NCBI GenBank assembly: GCA_020247055.1
Contig: JADCJL010000122.1
Coordinates: 1 to 64,000 of the forward strand
Reading direction: 5' to 3'
DNA from: Acidobacteriaceae bacterium
GTDB taxonomy: Bacteria; Acidobacteriota; Terriglobia; Bryobacterales; Bryobacteraceae
Length of the DNA: 64,000 bases
Shown: positions 31,696 to 39,923 of the stretch, piece by piece
How the letters are laid out: the number at the start of each line of letters is the position of its first letter
How positions within the stretch are numbered: position 1 is the first letter of the stretch
Program-made: the position numbers and the translations under genes
Notes under the pieces: model-generated
The model's input: the letters and a program-made list of their open reading frames with translations, nothing else
Databases searched by the model: none
What the model was told of the DNA's origin: nothing

Positions 31696-32361
31696 TTAGG
31701 GATGGCGGTCGCCGGGGAGGAGGTGTTGGTTGTAGCCGAGTTCGACGAGGCGGTGGAAGGCGGCGAGGACGTCGGGAGGGATGCGCTGCGGGGCCGTCCA
31801 GCCGCGGCGGGCGTAGACCCAGAGACGCTGGAGGTCGCCGAGGATGATGTTGGCCACCTTCGCGGGTTCGAGGCCGGGCTCCGTACAATACGACGTAAAC
31901 GTCGCGGGCCAGGTGGCCATCGTCGCCGGCATCTCCGGCCACTCCACCGCGTGCGCCGCATACGCACGACGCTGCATGAACGGCTTCGTCACGATCAGAA
32001 TCCGCGCCAGCGGGCGGCCGGATAGCAGACGGCGGCAGAAACGGATGTTCTCGGCCGTGTTCGTCGCCTCCCGCTCAGCCAGGATCGCCGCGGGCGGGAC
32101 GCCGGCCTCCCGGAGATGTTCGGCAAAGACGTCGGCTTCGGGGCGGTCCCAGTGCGTGGCCAACAGATCGGACTGATGGGCGATGCCGCCGGTGGGGACG
32201 ACGAGCGGGGCGAGGCCCTGATGATACAGCGCAGCCGCGTGCGTGGCGACGCGGAGGTCGTTGGTGCCCAGCACCAGCATGGCGTCGGCCGGGGCGGGCT
32301 GGTGAGGCAACTGGTGATAGGCGAAGACCTGCGAGGCGAGGCGGACAGCTTCCGGGGTCAT
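31696..32361 (-). CDS. YdcF/SanA-family (DUF218) protein
   Basis: 221 aa. The DUF218 Rossmann-like domain has MLVLGTNDLRVATHAA, VPTGGIAHQSD and the conserved LAEREATNTAENIRFCRR followed by ILIVTKPFMQRRAYA. No membrane anchor is present, so it is closer to cytoplasmic YdcF, reported to bind S-adenosylmethionine, than to SanA/ElyC. The exact role is unknown. It starts 5 nt after the DUF5990 stop and is co-directional. Confidence 0.83.
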   Translation of the reverse strand: MTPEAVRLASQVFAYHQLPHQPAPADAMLVLGTNDLRVATHAAALYHQGLAPLVVPTGGIAHQSDLLATHWDRPEADVFAEHLREAGVPPAAILAEREATNTAENIRFCRRLLSGRPLARILIVTKPFMQRRAYAAHAVEWPEMPATMATWPATFTSYCTEPGLEPAKVANIILGDLQRLWVYARRGWTAPQRIPPDVLAAFHRLVELGYNQHLLPGDRHP

Positions 32362-32366
32362 GGCGG

Positions 32367-32753
32367 CTAGGAGAGCGGCGTCCAGCCGGCGAAGGGCTTG
32401 GGGGTGGCGCAGGTGGGGCCGCCGTCGCGGGCCTGGCCGGGGATTTGCGTTTGATAGGCCGGATGGTCGCCGGTGAGGCCGGTGAGCGGGACTTTCAGGC
32501 GGCGGGTCCAGGGGGAGCCGGACTGGCCGGCGGCGGTTCCGATGTCGAGGTAGAGAAACCGGCCCGTGGGCGGGCCCTGGACGAAGGGGCCGCGGAGGGG
32601 AAAGGGGAGGGTGCAGAGGAAGGTGAGGTCGGCGCCGGTGGAGCGTTGGATGCCGATGGTTTCGTAGTGGTGGCCGCGGCCGCGCTGGAGGCCGAAGTCG
32701 ACGCCGGCGGGCGGGGCGAGGAGGGTGATGTGGAGGGTGATTTCGGTTTCCAT
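32367..32753 (-). CDS. DUF5990-family protein
   Basis: 128 aa. METEITLHITLLAPPAGVDF, GLQRGRGHHYETIGIQRS and the middle strand pattern LRGPFVQGPPTGRFLYLDIG match the DUF5990 family, a compact beta protein of unknown function. The C-terminus QIPGQARDGGPTCATPKPF is typical. ATG 32753 begins the family homology; a longer reading exists upstream but is unlikely. It is transcribed with the YdcF-like gene and is divergent from the M81 peptidase. Confidence 0.78.
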   Translation of the reverse strand: METEITLHITLLAPPAGVDFGLQRGRGHHYETIGIQRSTGADLTFLCTLPFPLRGPFVQGPPTGRFLYLDIGTAAGQSGSPWTRRLKVPLTGLTGDHPAYQTQIPGQARDGGPTCATPKPFAGWTPLS

Positions 32754-32781
32754 GATGGTCCGGATTCCATTATGCCGGTGA

Positions 32782-32787
32782 TATGAT
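32782..32787 (+). promoter_or_regulatory. Candidate extended -10 element (TGATATGAT), leaderless
   Basis: TATGAT, preceded by TGA, is 6 nt from the ATG at 32794. There is no Shine-Dalgarno in TCGGCC. Confidence 0.42.
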
Positions 32788-32793
32788 TCGGCC

Positions 32794-34344
32794 ATGCGGA
32801 TCCTTTTCCTCCTTTTCGTGTCGGCGTGGGTGCTGGCGGCGCAGAGTAAGCCGGTGGTGGGGGTGGGCGGGATTGTCCACGAGACGAACACGTTCAACCC
32901 GCGGAAGACGCGCCTTGAGGACTTCGGGACCAGCCTGGGGGCGGCCGAGGGGATTCTGCGGGGTCAGGATGTGTTGACCAAGTCCGAGAACGCCAACAAC
33001 ACAACGGCAGGGTTTATCTACGGCGCGGGGCAGGCGGGGTATACGCTCCATCCGACGCTGGTGGCGGGGCCGCAGACGATGGGGACCGTGCTTGACAGCG
33101 CGTTTGAGCCGCTGGTGAAGGAGTTGATCGACCGGCTGAAACAAGCACCGAAGCTGGACGGGATTCTGCTGTTTCTGCACGGGACGATGGTGACCGAGAG
33201 CTATCCGCACGCCGATGCCGAAGTGGTGCGGCGGGTGCGGTTGGCGTTTGGCGAGAAGATTCCGATTGTGGTGGTGCACGATTTTCACGCCAACATCTCC
33301 GAGGAGATTGTGCGGCTGTCGACGGTGCTGCTGAGCTACAAAGAGTGCCCGCATCTGGACGCGCGGGCGGCGGGGGTGAACGCGGCGCGGATCATGGGCG
33401 ATATTTTGAGCGGGAAGGTGAAGCCGACGCAGGCGCTGGCCAAGCCGCCGATGCTGCTGAACATTCTGTTCCACAACACGTACGCAGCGCCGCTGAAGGC
33501 GGTGACGGACGCGAGCAAGGCGCTTGAGAAGACGCCGAAGGTGCTGGCGGCGAGCGTAGCCGGAGGGTATCAGTACGCCGATATTCCGGCGATGGGGCCG
33601 AGCGTGGTGGTGGTGACGGACAACGACCCGGCGCTGGCGCGGCGGGAGGCGGACCGGCTGAGCGGGATGCTGTGGGAGATGCGGGAGCAGTTGGTGATGA
33701 AGGCGCCGGGGCCGGCCGAGGCGGTGCGGATGGCGATGACGAACGGGAAGTGGCCGGTGACGCTGATGGACGCGGGGGATAACATTGGCGGGGGTTCGGC
33801 GGGGGATAGCACGTTTATCCTGTCCGAGTTATTGAAGCAGCGGGCGGAGGGATGGGTGATGGTGATATCGGACGCGGCGGCGGTGCAGGCGGCGGTGCGG
33901 AGCGGGGTGGGCGGGGTGTTTGATATGGCCGTGGGAGGGAAGACGGATAATCTGCACGGGGATGCGGTGCGGGTGAGGGGGCGGGTGAAGGGGATTCATG
34001 ATGGGCGGTTTGTGGAGCGGGCGGTGCGGCACGGGGGCGGGCGGTATTGGGATATGGGGGTGACGGCGGTGATCGAGGTGGAGGGTTCGACGCCGGACAT
34101 GCCGAATTTGCTGGTGTTGACGCCGAAGCGGATTATTCCGTTCAGCCTGGGGCAGCTGGTGAGTTTGGGGATTTTGCCGGAGTACATGAAGATTCTGGTG
34201 GCGAAGGGGACGATTGCGCCGCGGGCGGCGTACGAGCCGATTTCGGAGCGGATTATTGAAGTGGACTCGGGCGGGGTGACGGGGATGAATCCGGGGCGGT
34301 TTACTTACCGGCGGATTCGGGCGGGGCTGTTTGGGGCTCGCTGA
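32794..34344 (+). CDS. M81-family metallopeptidase (MlrC-like), secreted
   Basis: 516 aa. A signal peptide (MRILFLLFVSAWVLAAQ) precedes the M81 N-terminal domain: GVGGIVHETNTFNP with H29-E30, ILLFLHGTMVTESYPHADAE, and VVVHDFHANISEEIV. The C-terminal half has LMDAGDNIGGGSAGDSTFI and SDAAAVQAAVRSGVGG. MlrC linearised microcystin processing defines the family, but most members have unknown peptide or amide substrates. The last 44 nt overlap the convergent methyltransferase gene. Confidence 0.85.
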   Translation: MRILFLLFVSAWVLAAQSKPVVGVGGIVHETNTFNPRKTRLEDFGTSLGAAEGILRGQDVLTKSENANNTTAGFIYGAGQAGYTLHPTLVAGPQTMGTVLDSAFEPLVKELIDRLKQAPKLDGILLFLHGTMVTESYPHADAEVVRRVRLAFGEKIPIVVVHDFHANISEEIVRLSTVLLSYKECPHLDARAAGVNAARIMGDILSGKVKPTQALAKPPMLLNILFHNTYAAPLKAVTDASKALEKTPKVLAASVAGGYQYADIPAMGPSVVVVTDNDPALARREADRLSGMLWEMREQLVMKAPGPAEAVRMAMTNGKWPVTLMDAGDNIGGGSAGDSTFILSELLKQRAEGWVMVISDAAAVQAAVRSGVGGVFDMAVGGKTDNLHGDAVRVRGRVKGIHDGRFVERAVRHGGGRYWDMGVTAVIEVEGSTPDMPNLLVLTPKRIIPFSLGQLVSLGILPEYMKILVAKGTIAPRAAYEPISERIIEVDSGGVTGMNPGRFTYRRIRAGLFGAR

Positions 34345-35011
34345 GGTGGGGCTTGCGGAGGAGAACGGTGAGGCCGTCGTGGAGTTGGCCGGGGAGGAGG
34401 GAGCAGGCGAGGTCGTAGAGGAGGGCGCGGGGGCCGAAGTAGTTGCGGAACCAGAGTTCGGTGAGTTCGAGATGGGATTGCCGGGCGATCAAGCGGAGGT
34501 CGGTGGCGGTGTATTCGCAGAAGTGTCCGGGGTTGGTGGGATCGTCGCGGATGATTTCAAAGGGGCTGTGGCCGGCGAGGTGGAGGAGACGTTTGCGAAG
34601 GCTGTTGGGATTGGGGGTTTGGAGGAGGATGGCGCCGCCGGGGCGGAGCCAGGAGGCGGCGCAGGCGAGGACTTGGGAGGGAGCGATGTACAGATGTTCA
34701 AGGACTTCGGCCAGGACGATGACGTCGTAGGGGGGGAGGGGGGGCCAGGCGGCGGGGTCGGCGGCGTGGTTGAGGTCGAAGTGGATGTGCTGGCCGTGGA
34801 GCTGGCCCGTGAAGCGGTGGTCGAAGTAGCCGAGGGTGTCGATGGTGGCGTGGGGGAAGGCTTCCTGGAACTGGAGGGTTTGGTAGGAGAGGCCGATGTC
34901 GAGAAGGCGGGTGAAGGGGCGCTGGGTTTGGCTGACGCGCTCAAGGAGTTCGAGCAGGAACTGGTAGCGGCGTTGATGGAACTGCAGGTATTGCGAGGGG
35001 AGGGTGTCCAT
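34301..35011 (-). CDS. SAM-dependent methyltransferase (class I)
   Basis: 236 aa. Motif I is RLLDIGLSYQTLQFQEAFP, a variant lacking the full GxGxG. The acidic loop, motif II region YDVIVLAEVLEHLYIAPSQV and motif III WLRPGGAILLQTPNP follow. The C-terminal part includes GHFCEYTATDLRLIARQ, as in UbiG/glycan-cluster methyltransferases. The substrate is unknown. The gene start is 37 nt from the divergent GAF gene, and its 3' end overlaps the M81 gene by 44 nt. Confidence 0.85.
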   Translation of the reverse strand: MDTLPSQYLQFHQRRYQFLLELLERVSQTQRPFTRLLDIGLSYQTLQFQEAFPHATIDTLGYFDHRFTGQLHGQHIHFDLNHAADPAAWPPLPPYDVIVLAEVLEHLYIAPSQVLACAASWLRPGGAILLQTPNPNSLRKRLLHLAGHSPFEIIRDDPTNPGHFCEYTATDLRLIARQSHLELTELWFRNYFGPRALLYDLACSLLPGQLHDGLTVLLRKPHLSEPQTAPPESAGK

Positions 35012-35035
35012 CGACCGTAGTTAATGATTGTAGAG

Positions 35036-35041
35036 GATAAT
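35036..35041 (+). promoter_or_regulatory. Candidate -10 element (GATAAT), leaderless arrangement
   Basis: GATAAT is 7 nt from the GTG at 35049 in an AT-rich divergent gap. Confidence 0.3.
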
Positions 35042-35048
35042 CGTAGCA

Positions 35049-35600
35049 GTGTCTAAGTGGAAGGATCTGGAACAGAGATTAGCGCGGACAGAGCAGCAGT
35101 TACGACTGTTTCAGCGCATCAGCCGGCTGATGGTGAGCGAGTCCTCGCTGCAGCAGGTGTTGCAGGCGATTGTGAAGCTGGTGCAGGAGTTTACGGATTG
35201 CGATTCGTGTCTGGTTTATCTGCTGGAGGGCGGGCAGTTGGAGCTGTGTGCGTCCAACGGCGCGACGAGCGGGGCGGTGGGGGCGGTGCGGTTGAACCTG
35301 GACGAGGGATTGACGGGATGGGTAGCGCGGGAGCGGCGGCTGCTGGCGATTTCGCGGGAGGCTTACAACGACTCGCGGTTCAAGACGTTTGCGGAGTTGG
35401 AGGCGGACACGTTTGAGGCGTTTTTGTCGGCGCCGGTGATGGCGCGGAGCCGGGTGGTGGGGGTGATCAATGTGCAGCACCGGGAGCCGCATGCGTACAC
35501 GGGGGACGAGATGGAGTTGTTGACGACGGTAGGAGAGCAGGTGGGCTGTCTGCTGATGCTGGCGACGGCGGGTACGGGGCAGGGGAAGGGGAAGGGATGA
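35049..35600 (+). CDS. GAF-domain protein
   Basis: 183 aa. A short N-terminal coiled coil (LEQRLARTEQQLRLFQRISR) is followed by a single GAF domain spanning most of the protein: LQQVLQAIVKLVQEFTDCDS, LDEGLTGWVARERRLLAIS, VMARSRVVGVINVQHREPH and the terminal helix LLTTVGEQVGCLLMLA. There is no output domain, so it would act as a stand-alone small-molecule or redox sensor or interact with a partner. The start is GTG at 35049. Its TGA overlaps the ATG of the Ycf48-like gene (ATGA). Confidence 0.82.
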   Translation: MSKWKDLEQRLARTEQQLRLFQRISRLMVSESSLQQVLQAIVKLVQEFTDCDSCLVYLLEGGQLELCASNGATSGAVGAVRLNLDEGLTGWVARERRLLAISREAYNDSRFKTFAELEADTFEAFLSAPVMARSRVVGVINVQHREPHAYTGDEMELLTTVGEQVGCLLMLATAGTGQGKGKG

Positions 35601-36742
35601 GAAGGGGTCGAGGGTTTTGGGGGACGGTGTTGGGGTTGGTGGTGGGGGCGGCCGCGGCGGGGGCGGCGGACAAGTGGAACGTGGCGTTTTTCCATGATGA
35701 ACAGGATTCGGCGTTGACGCTGGGGGAGATTGTGTTTCCGAGCGAGCGGCGGGGGCTGGCGCTGGGGGTTTTGAACGAGAAGGGGCGGGTGAGGCCGGTG
35801 GCGGTGGTGACGGGCGACGGGGGGAAGCGGTGGGAGATGGTGCCGCTCAAAGAGATTCCGGTGACGGTGGCGTGCGTGAACGATACGGCGTGCTGGATGG
35901 CGACCGAGGGCGGGGTATGGTTTACGGAGGAGGCGGGGCGGAGTTGGAGGAAGGTATCGCGGCAGAAGGGGATTCTGGCGATGCATTTTGATTCGGCGAC
36001 GCACGGGTTTGCGGGGGGCGTGAAGAAGACGATTTGGGAGACGCGGGACGGGGGCAAGAGTTGGACTCCGCTGGCGGCGACCAAAGAGATTGCGGCCAAA
36101 GAGGAGTATGCCGCGTTTCATGCGATGGGTTTCGGGGGTAAGACGGGAATTATCGCGGGGACGAGCCGGCCGCCGCGGCGGGAGGATATGAGTTTGTTTC
36201 CGCCGTGGATGGAGCCGGAGCGGGCCGCGAAGCGGCGGGAGTGGCCGAACCTGATGATGATGGCGGAGACGCGGGACGGGGGCGGGACGTGGAAGGTGTC
36301 GTCGGCTTCGATTTTCGGGCAGGTAAGCCGGATTCTGGTGGACCCGGCGGGGTTTGCGGTGGTGTTGCTGCGGTTTGGGGATACGTTTGAGGTTCCGGCG
36401 GAGGTGGGTCAGATCGACTTCAAGACGGGGAAGTTGGCGCCGGTGTACCGGAAGAAGGAACACGCGGTGACGGATGTGGCTTACCTGGCGAACCGGTCGA
36501 TTGTGGCGGCGGGGACGGAGCAGTTGGGTCTGCGTAGTTTGCAGTTACCGGGGCGGGTGGTGATCCGAGAGGCGAAGATCCGAGAGGTAACGCAGGTAGG
36601 GAATTTTGAAGAGCAGGCGGTGGACTACCGGGCAGTGGCTCGGCAGGTGAAGTTAGCGGCTGCTCCGGACGGTCAGTTGTGGGCCGCAACCGACGCCGGC
36701 ATGATCCTCCGGCTCGACCGGGGAGGAGCAGGAGTCCGCTAG
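35597..36742 (+). CDS. Secreted Ycf48/BNR-type beta-propeller protein
   Basis: 381 aa. A signal peptide (MRRGRGFWGTVLGLVVGAAA) is followed by repeats of DGGxxW type: VTGDGGKRWEMV, TEEAGRSWRKV, TRDGGKSWTPL and TRDGGGTWKVS. These are characteristic of Ycf48-like seven-bladed propellers used as assembly factors in phototrophs and as general secreted scaffolds elsewhere. It is coupled to the GAF gene by an ATGA overlap. The 3' 90 nt are antisense to the zinc-ribbon gene. Confidence 0.72.
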   Translation: MRRGRGFWGTVLGLVVGAAAAGAADKWNVAFFHDEQDSALTLGEIVFPSERRGLALGVLNEKGRVRPVAVVTGDGGKRWEMVPLKEIPVTVACVNDTACWMATEGGVWFTEEAGRSWRKVSRQKGILAMHFDSATHGFAGGVKKTIWETRDGGKSWTPLAATKEIAAKEEYAAFHAMGFGGKTGIIAGTSRPPRREDMSLFPPWMEPERAAKRREWPNLMMMAETRDGGGTWKVSSASIFGQVSRILVDPAGFAVVLLRFGDTFEVPAEVGQIDFKTGKLAPVYRKKEHAVTDVAYLANRSIVAAGTEQLGLRSLQLPGRVVIREAKIREVTQVGNFEEQAVDYRAVARQVKLAAAPDGQLWAATDAGMILRLDRGGAGVR

Positions 36743-37129
36743 GGTCCGGGGCTGGGCGGGGATGACGACGGGGCTGCGTTCGGCGCGCAGCGAGGCGTCG
36801 AAGCGCATTTTGATGGGGCGGAAGCTCCAGAAGTTGTGGCGGCAGTATTCGCAACGAACGGGTTTGGCGCCGCAGGCGACGGCCAGGGAGGTGGTGAACG
36901 GGGGCCGGTAGTGCGAGGTGTTCCACTTCGACAGATCGAGGCGGTGGCAGCGGGGGCACTTGGAGTAGAGAGCGTACCGGAGGGGCCAGATGCTTGCGCA
37001 GAAGGAGTGATCGCAATCGAGGCATCGAAAACCGTAGAATCCGAGCAAGCTCCGGAGGGCCCCGGTGAGAGAGCGGGACCTGGACATGCGTACGGACTCG
37101 GATCCACAGCGGGAACAGGTGATCAGCAT
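36653..37129 (-). CDS. Double zinc-ribbon protein of unknown function
   Basis: 158 aa from ATG 37129 (MLITCSRCGSESVRMSRSRS). Four CxxC knuckles are present: CSRC, CLDC, CPRC and CEYC, forming two probable zinc sites. Between them are basic and aromatic stretches (GALRSLLGFYGFRC; HYRPPFTTSLAVACG). The 35-residue tail from about residue 124 is disordered and overlaps the Ycf48-like gene by 90 nt. A longer start at 37210 exists but the zinc ribbon begins at 37129. A DNA/RNA-binding or protein-adaptor role is conceivable; nothing specific is recognised. Confidence 0.65.
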   Translation of the reverse strand: MLITCSRCGSESVRMSRSRSLTGALRSLLGFYGFRCLDCDHSFCASIWPLRYALYSKCPRCHRLDLSKWNTSHYRPPFTTSLAVACGAKPVRCEYCRHNFWSFRPIKMRFDASLRAERSPVVIPAQPRTLADSCSSPVEPEDHAGVGCGPQLTVRSSR

Positions 37130-37219
37130 GGCGGCTTTCTTGAGTTTACCTAATTTTTGGCTAAACAGAACCGAATGATTTCCCCAAAAGGTACCCTGGC
37201 GGTACGCCAAGCTCAGCGT

Positions 37220-38104
37220 TCAAGAGCCCGTGAGTAACGGAACAGTGGTACTGACCGCGGCTTGGACGTAGTGATCGCGGTAGTGGCGGAAGGCCTGGAG
37301 AAGGCTGGGGAGGAGAGGAGAGGAGGGGGGAGGGAGGCGGAGGGATTCGATTTCGGCGACGGGGAGGAGTTCGCGGGTAGAGGAGGTCATGAAGACGGCG
37401 TCGGCGCGTTCGAGGTCGGCGGGGGTGAGGTGGCGTTCGAGGATGGAGACGCCGGGCAGGGCGAGGGAGTCGAGGAGGATTTCACGGGTGATGCCGGGGA
37501 GGCAGCCGGAGTCGAGGGGCGGGGTGAGGACGGTTTGGCCGAAGATGGCGAAGAGGTTGGCGGAGGTGCATTCACTGACGCGGCCGTGTTCGTCGAGGAG
37601 GACGACTTCGTCGTAGCCGCGCTGGCGGGACTGTTCGTACCAGGTGAGGTTTTGGGCCCAGGAGGTGATTTTGGCGCCGGCGAATTCACAGGCTCCGTGG
37701 CGGGCGTGGGGTTTGAGGGCGAGGCGGGCGGAGGGAGGCCAGGTGACGAGGTTTTTGGTGAAGGCGATGAGGTCGTAGGGGCGGGTGAGGCCGGGGCCAT
37801 CGAAGGGTCCGCCGGTGTTGCGGATGATGGCGAGGCGGAGGGTGGAGTTTTCGGCGTGGTTGGCGGCGACGAGGCGGAGGAGGTGGTGGTGGACCTCTTC
37901 CGGGGAGGGGGGCATGGGGATATGCATGCGCTGGGCGTCGCGGAGCATGCGCCGCCAGTGGCGTTCGTAGGCGAACAGGACGCCGTGGGAGACGTGGAGG
38001 GTGGAGAAGACGCCCCAGCCGTTGAGCAGGCCGGCCTGGCCGGGGGCGAGGAGGAGGTCGGCGGTGTCGCGGAGCTCTTCGTTATAGAGCAGGCAGCGAT
38101 GCAT
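37220..38104 (-). CDS. Class IV aminotransferase (BCAT / D-amino-acid transaminase / ADC lyase family)
   Basis: 294 aa. It has the fold-type IV PLP signature: LLNGWGVFSTLHVSHG near the N-terminus, the PLP lysine K145 in FAGAKITSWAQN, VVLLDEHGRVSECTSANLF near 167-185 and DSGCLPGITREILL. The subfamily (branched-chain aminotransferase, D-Ala transaminase or aminodeoxychorismate lyase) is not settled. The short length fits the last two. The folate-related ADC lyase option is noted because folC is in the window, though 16 kb away. Divergent from thiO-like. Confidence 0.83.
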   Translation of the reverse strand: MHRCLLYNEELRDTADLLLAPGQAGLLNGWGVFSTLHVSHGVLFAYERHWRRMLRDAQRMHIPMPPSPEEVHHHLLRLVAANHAENSTLRLAIIRNTGGPFDGPGLTRPYDLIAFTKNLVTWPPSARLALKPHARHGACEFAGAKITSWAQNLTWYEQSRQRGYDEVVLLDEHGRVSECTSANLFAIFGQTVLTPPLDSGCLPGITREILLDSLALPGVSILERHLTPADLERADAVFMTSSTRELLPVAEIESLRLPPPSSPLLPSLLQAFRHYRDHYVQAAVSTTVPLLTGS

Positions 38105-38110
38105 GCTCTG

Positions 38111-38116
38111 ATTGTA
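38111..38116 (-). promoter_or_regulatory. Candidate -10 element (TACAAT), leaderless arrangement
   Basis: TACAAT on the minus strand is 6 nt from the ATG at 38104. Confidence 0.42.
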
Positions 38117-38123
38117 GCGGCTT

Positions 38124-38129
38124 TATGAT
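38124..38129 (+). promoter_or_regulatory. Candidate -10 element (TATGAT) for the thiO-like gene
   Basis: TATGAT is 8 nt from the ATG at 38138. A GGGGAG just before the ATG could act as Shine-Dalgarno only if transcription starts further upstream. It is 7 nt from the opposing -10 at 38111. Confidence 0.38.
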
Positions 38130-38137
38130 AAGGGGAG

Positions 38138-39067
38138 ATGCAGATTACGGTGGTGGGTGGCGGGATTATCGGGTGTGCGGCGGCGTGGCGGCTGGCGCAG
38201 GGGGGGGCGCGGGTGACGGTGTGTGACCGGGGGCGGATGGGAGGGGAGGCGAGGTGGGCGGGGGCGGGGATGCTGGCTCCCGGGGGGGAGTTTGGGGAGG
38301 ATTCGCGTTGGGGACGGTTGGGGGTGGAGAGTTTGGCGCTGTATCCGGGGTTTGTGGCGGAGCTTGAGGCGGCGACGGGGCGGCGGATTGATTTCCGGGT
38401 GTGCGGCGCGGTGGAGATAGCGGGGGAGGCGAAGGAGATGGAGCGGCGGGTGGCGGCGCAGCGGCGGATGGGGATTCGGGTGGAGGAGATGGGAGAGGGG
38501 CGATGGTGGTATCCGGACGAGGCGGTGGTGAACCCGCGGGATGTGGTGGCGGCGCTGCGGGCGGCAGGAGAGGGTTTGGGGGTGGAGTGTCGGGAGGGGG
38601 TGGAGGTGACGCGGGGGGAGGGTGAGGTGACGGTATGGGCGACGGGGGCGTGGGGGCCGGGGGCGTATCCGGTGAAGGGTCATTTGATCCGTTACGATCT
38701 GGCGCCGGGGAGCCTGCCGCGGATTATCCGGAAGGGGCACTATTATGTTCTGCAGCGGGCGACGGGGGAGACGATCGCGGGGGCGGATATGGAGCGGGTG
38801 GGATTTGACCGGACGCTGCGGGAGGCGGCGGTGGAGGAGATACGCGGGGCGGCGGAGGAGATGGTGCCGAAGTTGCGGGGGGTGGGGGTGGTGGAGGCGT
38901 GGAACGGCTTTCGGCCGGGGTCGGAGTCGGGGGAGCCGGTGGTGGGGCGGCGGGGGGAGAGCGGGGAGTGGGACGCATATGGCCACTTCCGGAACGGGAT
39001 TCTGTTGGCGCCGGTTACCGCCCGGCTGTTGTGTGACGGGATTCTCCCCAGTGGGGGAAGGGGTTAA
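38138..39067 (+). CDS. FAD-dependent amino-acid/glycine oxidase family (ThiO-like)
   Basis: 309 aa. The dinucleotide-binding motif VVGGGIIGCAAAWRLAQGG is at 5-23, followed by MGGEARWAGAGMLAPGGEF, characteristic of ThiO/DAO-type oxidases. The C-terminal part has GHYYVLQRATGETIAGADME and FRPGSESGEPVVG, then the FAD contact HFRNGILLAPVTA. Glycine oxidase supplies iminoglycine for thiazole synthesis, but no thiS/G/E genes are near. It is somewhat shorter than typical ThiO. The last 53 nt overlap the convergent HipA-like gene. Confidence 0.78.
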   Translation: MQITVVGGGIIGCAAAWRLAQGGARVTVCDRGRMGGEARWAGAGMLAPGGEFGEDSRWGRLGVESLALYPGFVAELEAATGRRIDFRVCGAVEIAGEAKEMERRVAAQRRMGIRVEEMGEGRWWYPDEAVVNPRDVVAALRAAGEGLGVECREGVEVTRGEGEVTVWATGAWGPGAYPVKGHLIRYDLAPGSLPRIIRKGHYYVLQRATGETIAGADMERVGFDRTLREAAVEEIRGAAEEMVPKLRGVGVVEAWNGFRPGSESGEPVVGRRGESGEWDAYGHFRNGILLAPVTARLLCDGILPSGGRG

Positions 39068-39875
39068 CGCGGGCGTCGACGCAGGCGCTGATGAGGTCGG
39101 CGACGCGGTGGCGGCGGCGTTGGAGGGCGCTGAGGAGGTCTTCGAGGCGGTCGCGTTCGTCGCCGGGGAGCCAGGAGGGGGGGATTTGGCGGGCGGTTTG
39201 ATCGAGGATCTCGTCGGGGAAGTGGCGGACGAGTTCGAGCCAGGGTTCGAAGCTGGCGAGGGAGTGGACGGGGCGGTAGACGTCGTGGCGGAGGTAGAGG
39301 CCCTGGAGGGGGGAGTCATTAAACTCCCAGTGGGGACCGTTGAAGATGTAGCCGTGGTCGATCATCTGGGCGACGAAGCCGACTTTGAGGGGAGTTTCGG
39401 GATTGGCGAGCCAGTCGCCGAGGCGGGCGCGGAAGAAGATGGCTTGGCGGGAGTCGGCGTTGGCGCACCATTTATCGAAGACGAGGGCGCCGAGGAAGTC
39501 GGGGCGGTTGGCGACTTTGGGGAGGAGGGAATCGGGGATGAAGTCGTAGATGGCCTGGGTGATGGGGTTGCCGGGGAAGAGGGAGGCGAAGTGCCAGCCG
39601 GGGAGGATTTCGCGGCGGGTGGAGCCGAGTTGGATGGCGACTTCGGGGTTGTCGCGGAGGAAGGCGGGGGAGAGTTCGATGAGGCGGGTTTCGGGGGCGG
39701 CGATGCGGAGATAGGGGAGGATGCCGCCGGCGATCCATTCGTTGACGAGGATGCGGCGATGCTGGGGGTTCTCGAGGAACTTGACGACGTACCAGCGGCC
39801 GTCGTCGGCTTCGAGGAGGTGGGCTTGGGCTCCGCCGCGCATGCGACGGAGGAATCGGCGAGCCTGGAGTGGCAT
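39015..39875 (-). CDS. HipA-like kinase domain protein (stand-alone)
   Basis: 286 aa. The N-terminal nucleotide-binding lobe has HLLEADDGRWYVVKFLENP (conserved Lys) and LVNEWIAGGILPYLRI. The catalytic lobe is represented by FDKWCANADSRQAIFFRAR and VGFVAQMIDHGYIFNGPHW, matching the HipA-like kinase family that resembles the C-terminal half of HipA. No HipB-type antitoxin is adjacent, so a toxin-antitoxin role is not shown. It overlaps the thiO-like gene by 53 nt at its 3' end. Confidence 0.7.
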   Translation of the reverse strand: MPLQARRFLRRMRGGAQAHLLEADDGRWYVVKFLENPQHRRILVNEWIAGGILPYLRIAAPETRLIELSPAFLRDNPEVAIQLGSTRREILPGWHFASLFPGNPITQAIYDFIPDSLLPKVANRPDFLGALVFDKWCANADSRQAIFFRARLGDWLANPETPLKVGFVAQMIDHGYIFNGPHWEFNDSPLQGLYLRHDVYRPVHSLASFEPWLELVRHFPDEILDQTARQIPPSWLPGDERDRLEDLLSALQRRRHRVADLISACVDARVNPFPHWGESRHTTAGR

Positions 39876-39923
39876 TCTGCTCTAAACTAGAGAATTATCC
39901 CAAACGCGGAGGACCCATAGGAT

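Noticed and set aside
37220-38104. Calling the class IV aminotransferase pabC because folC is in the window
   Set aside because: folC is 16 kb away with no operon link, and motifs do not separate ADC lyase from branched-chain or D-amino-acid transaminases by eye.
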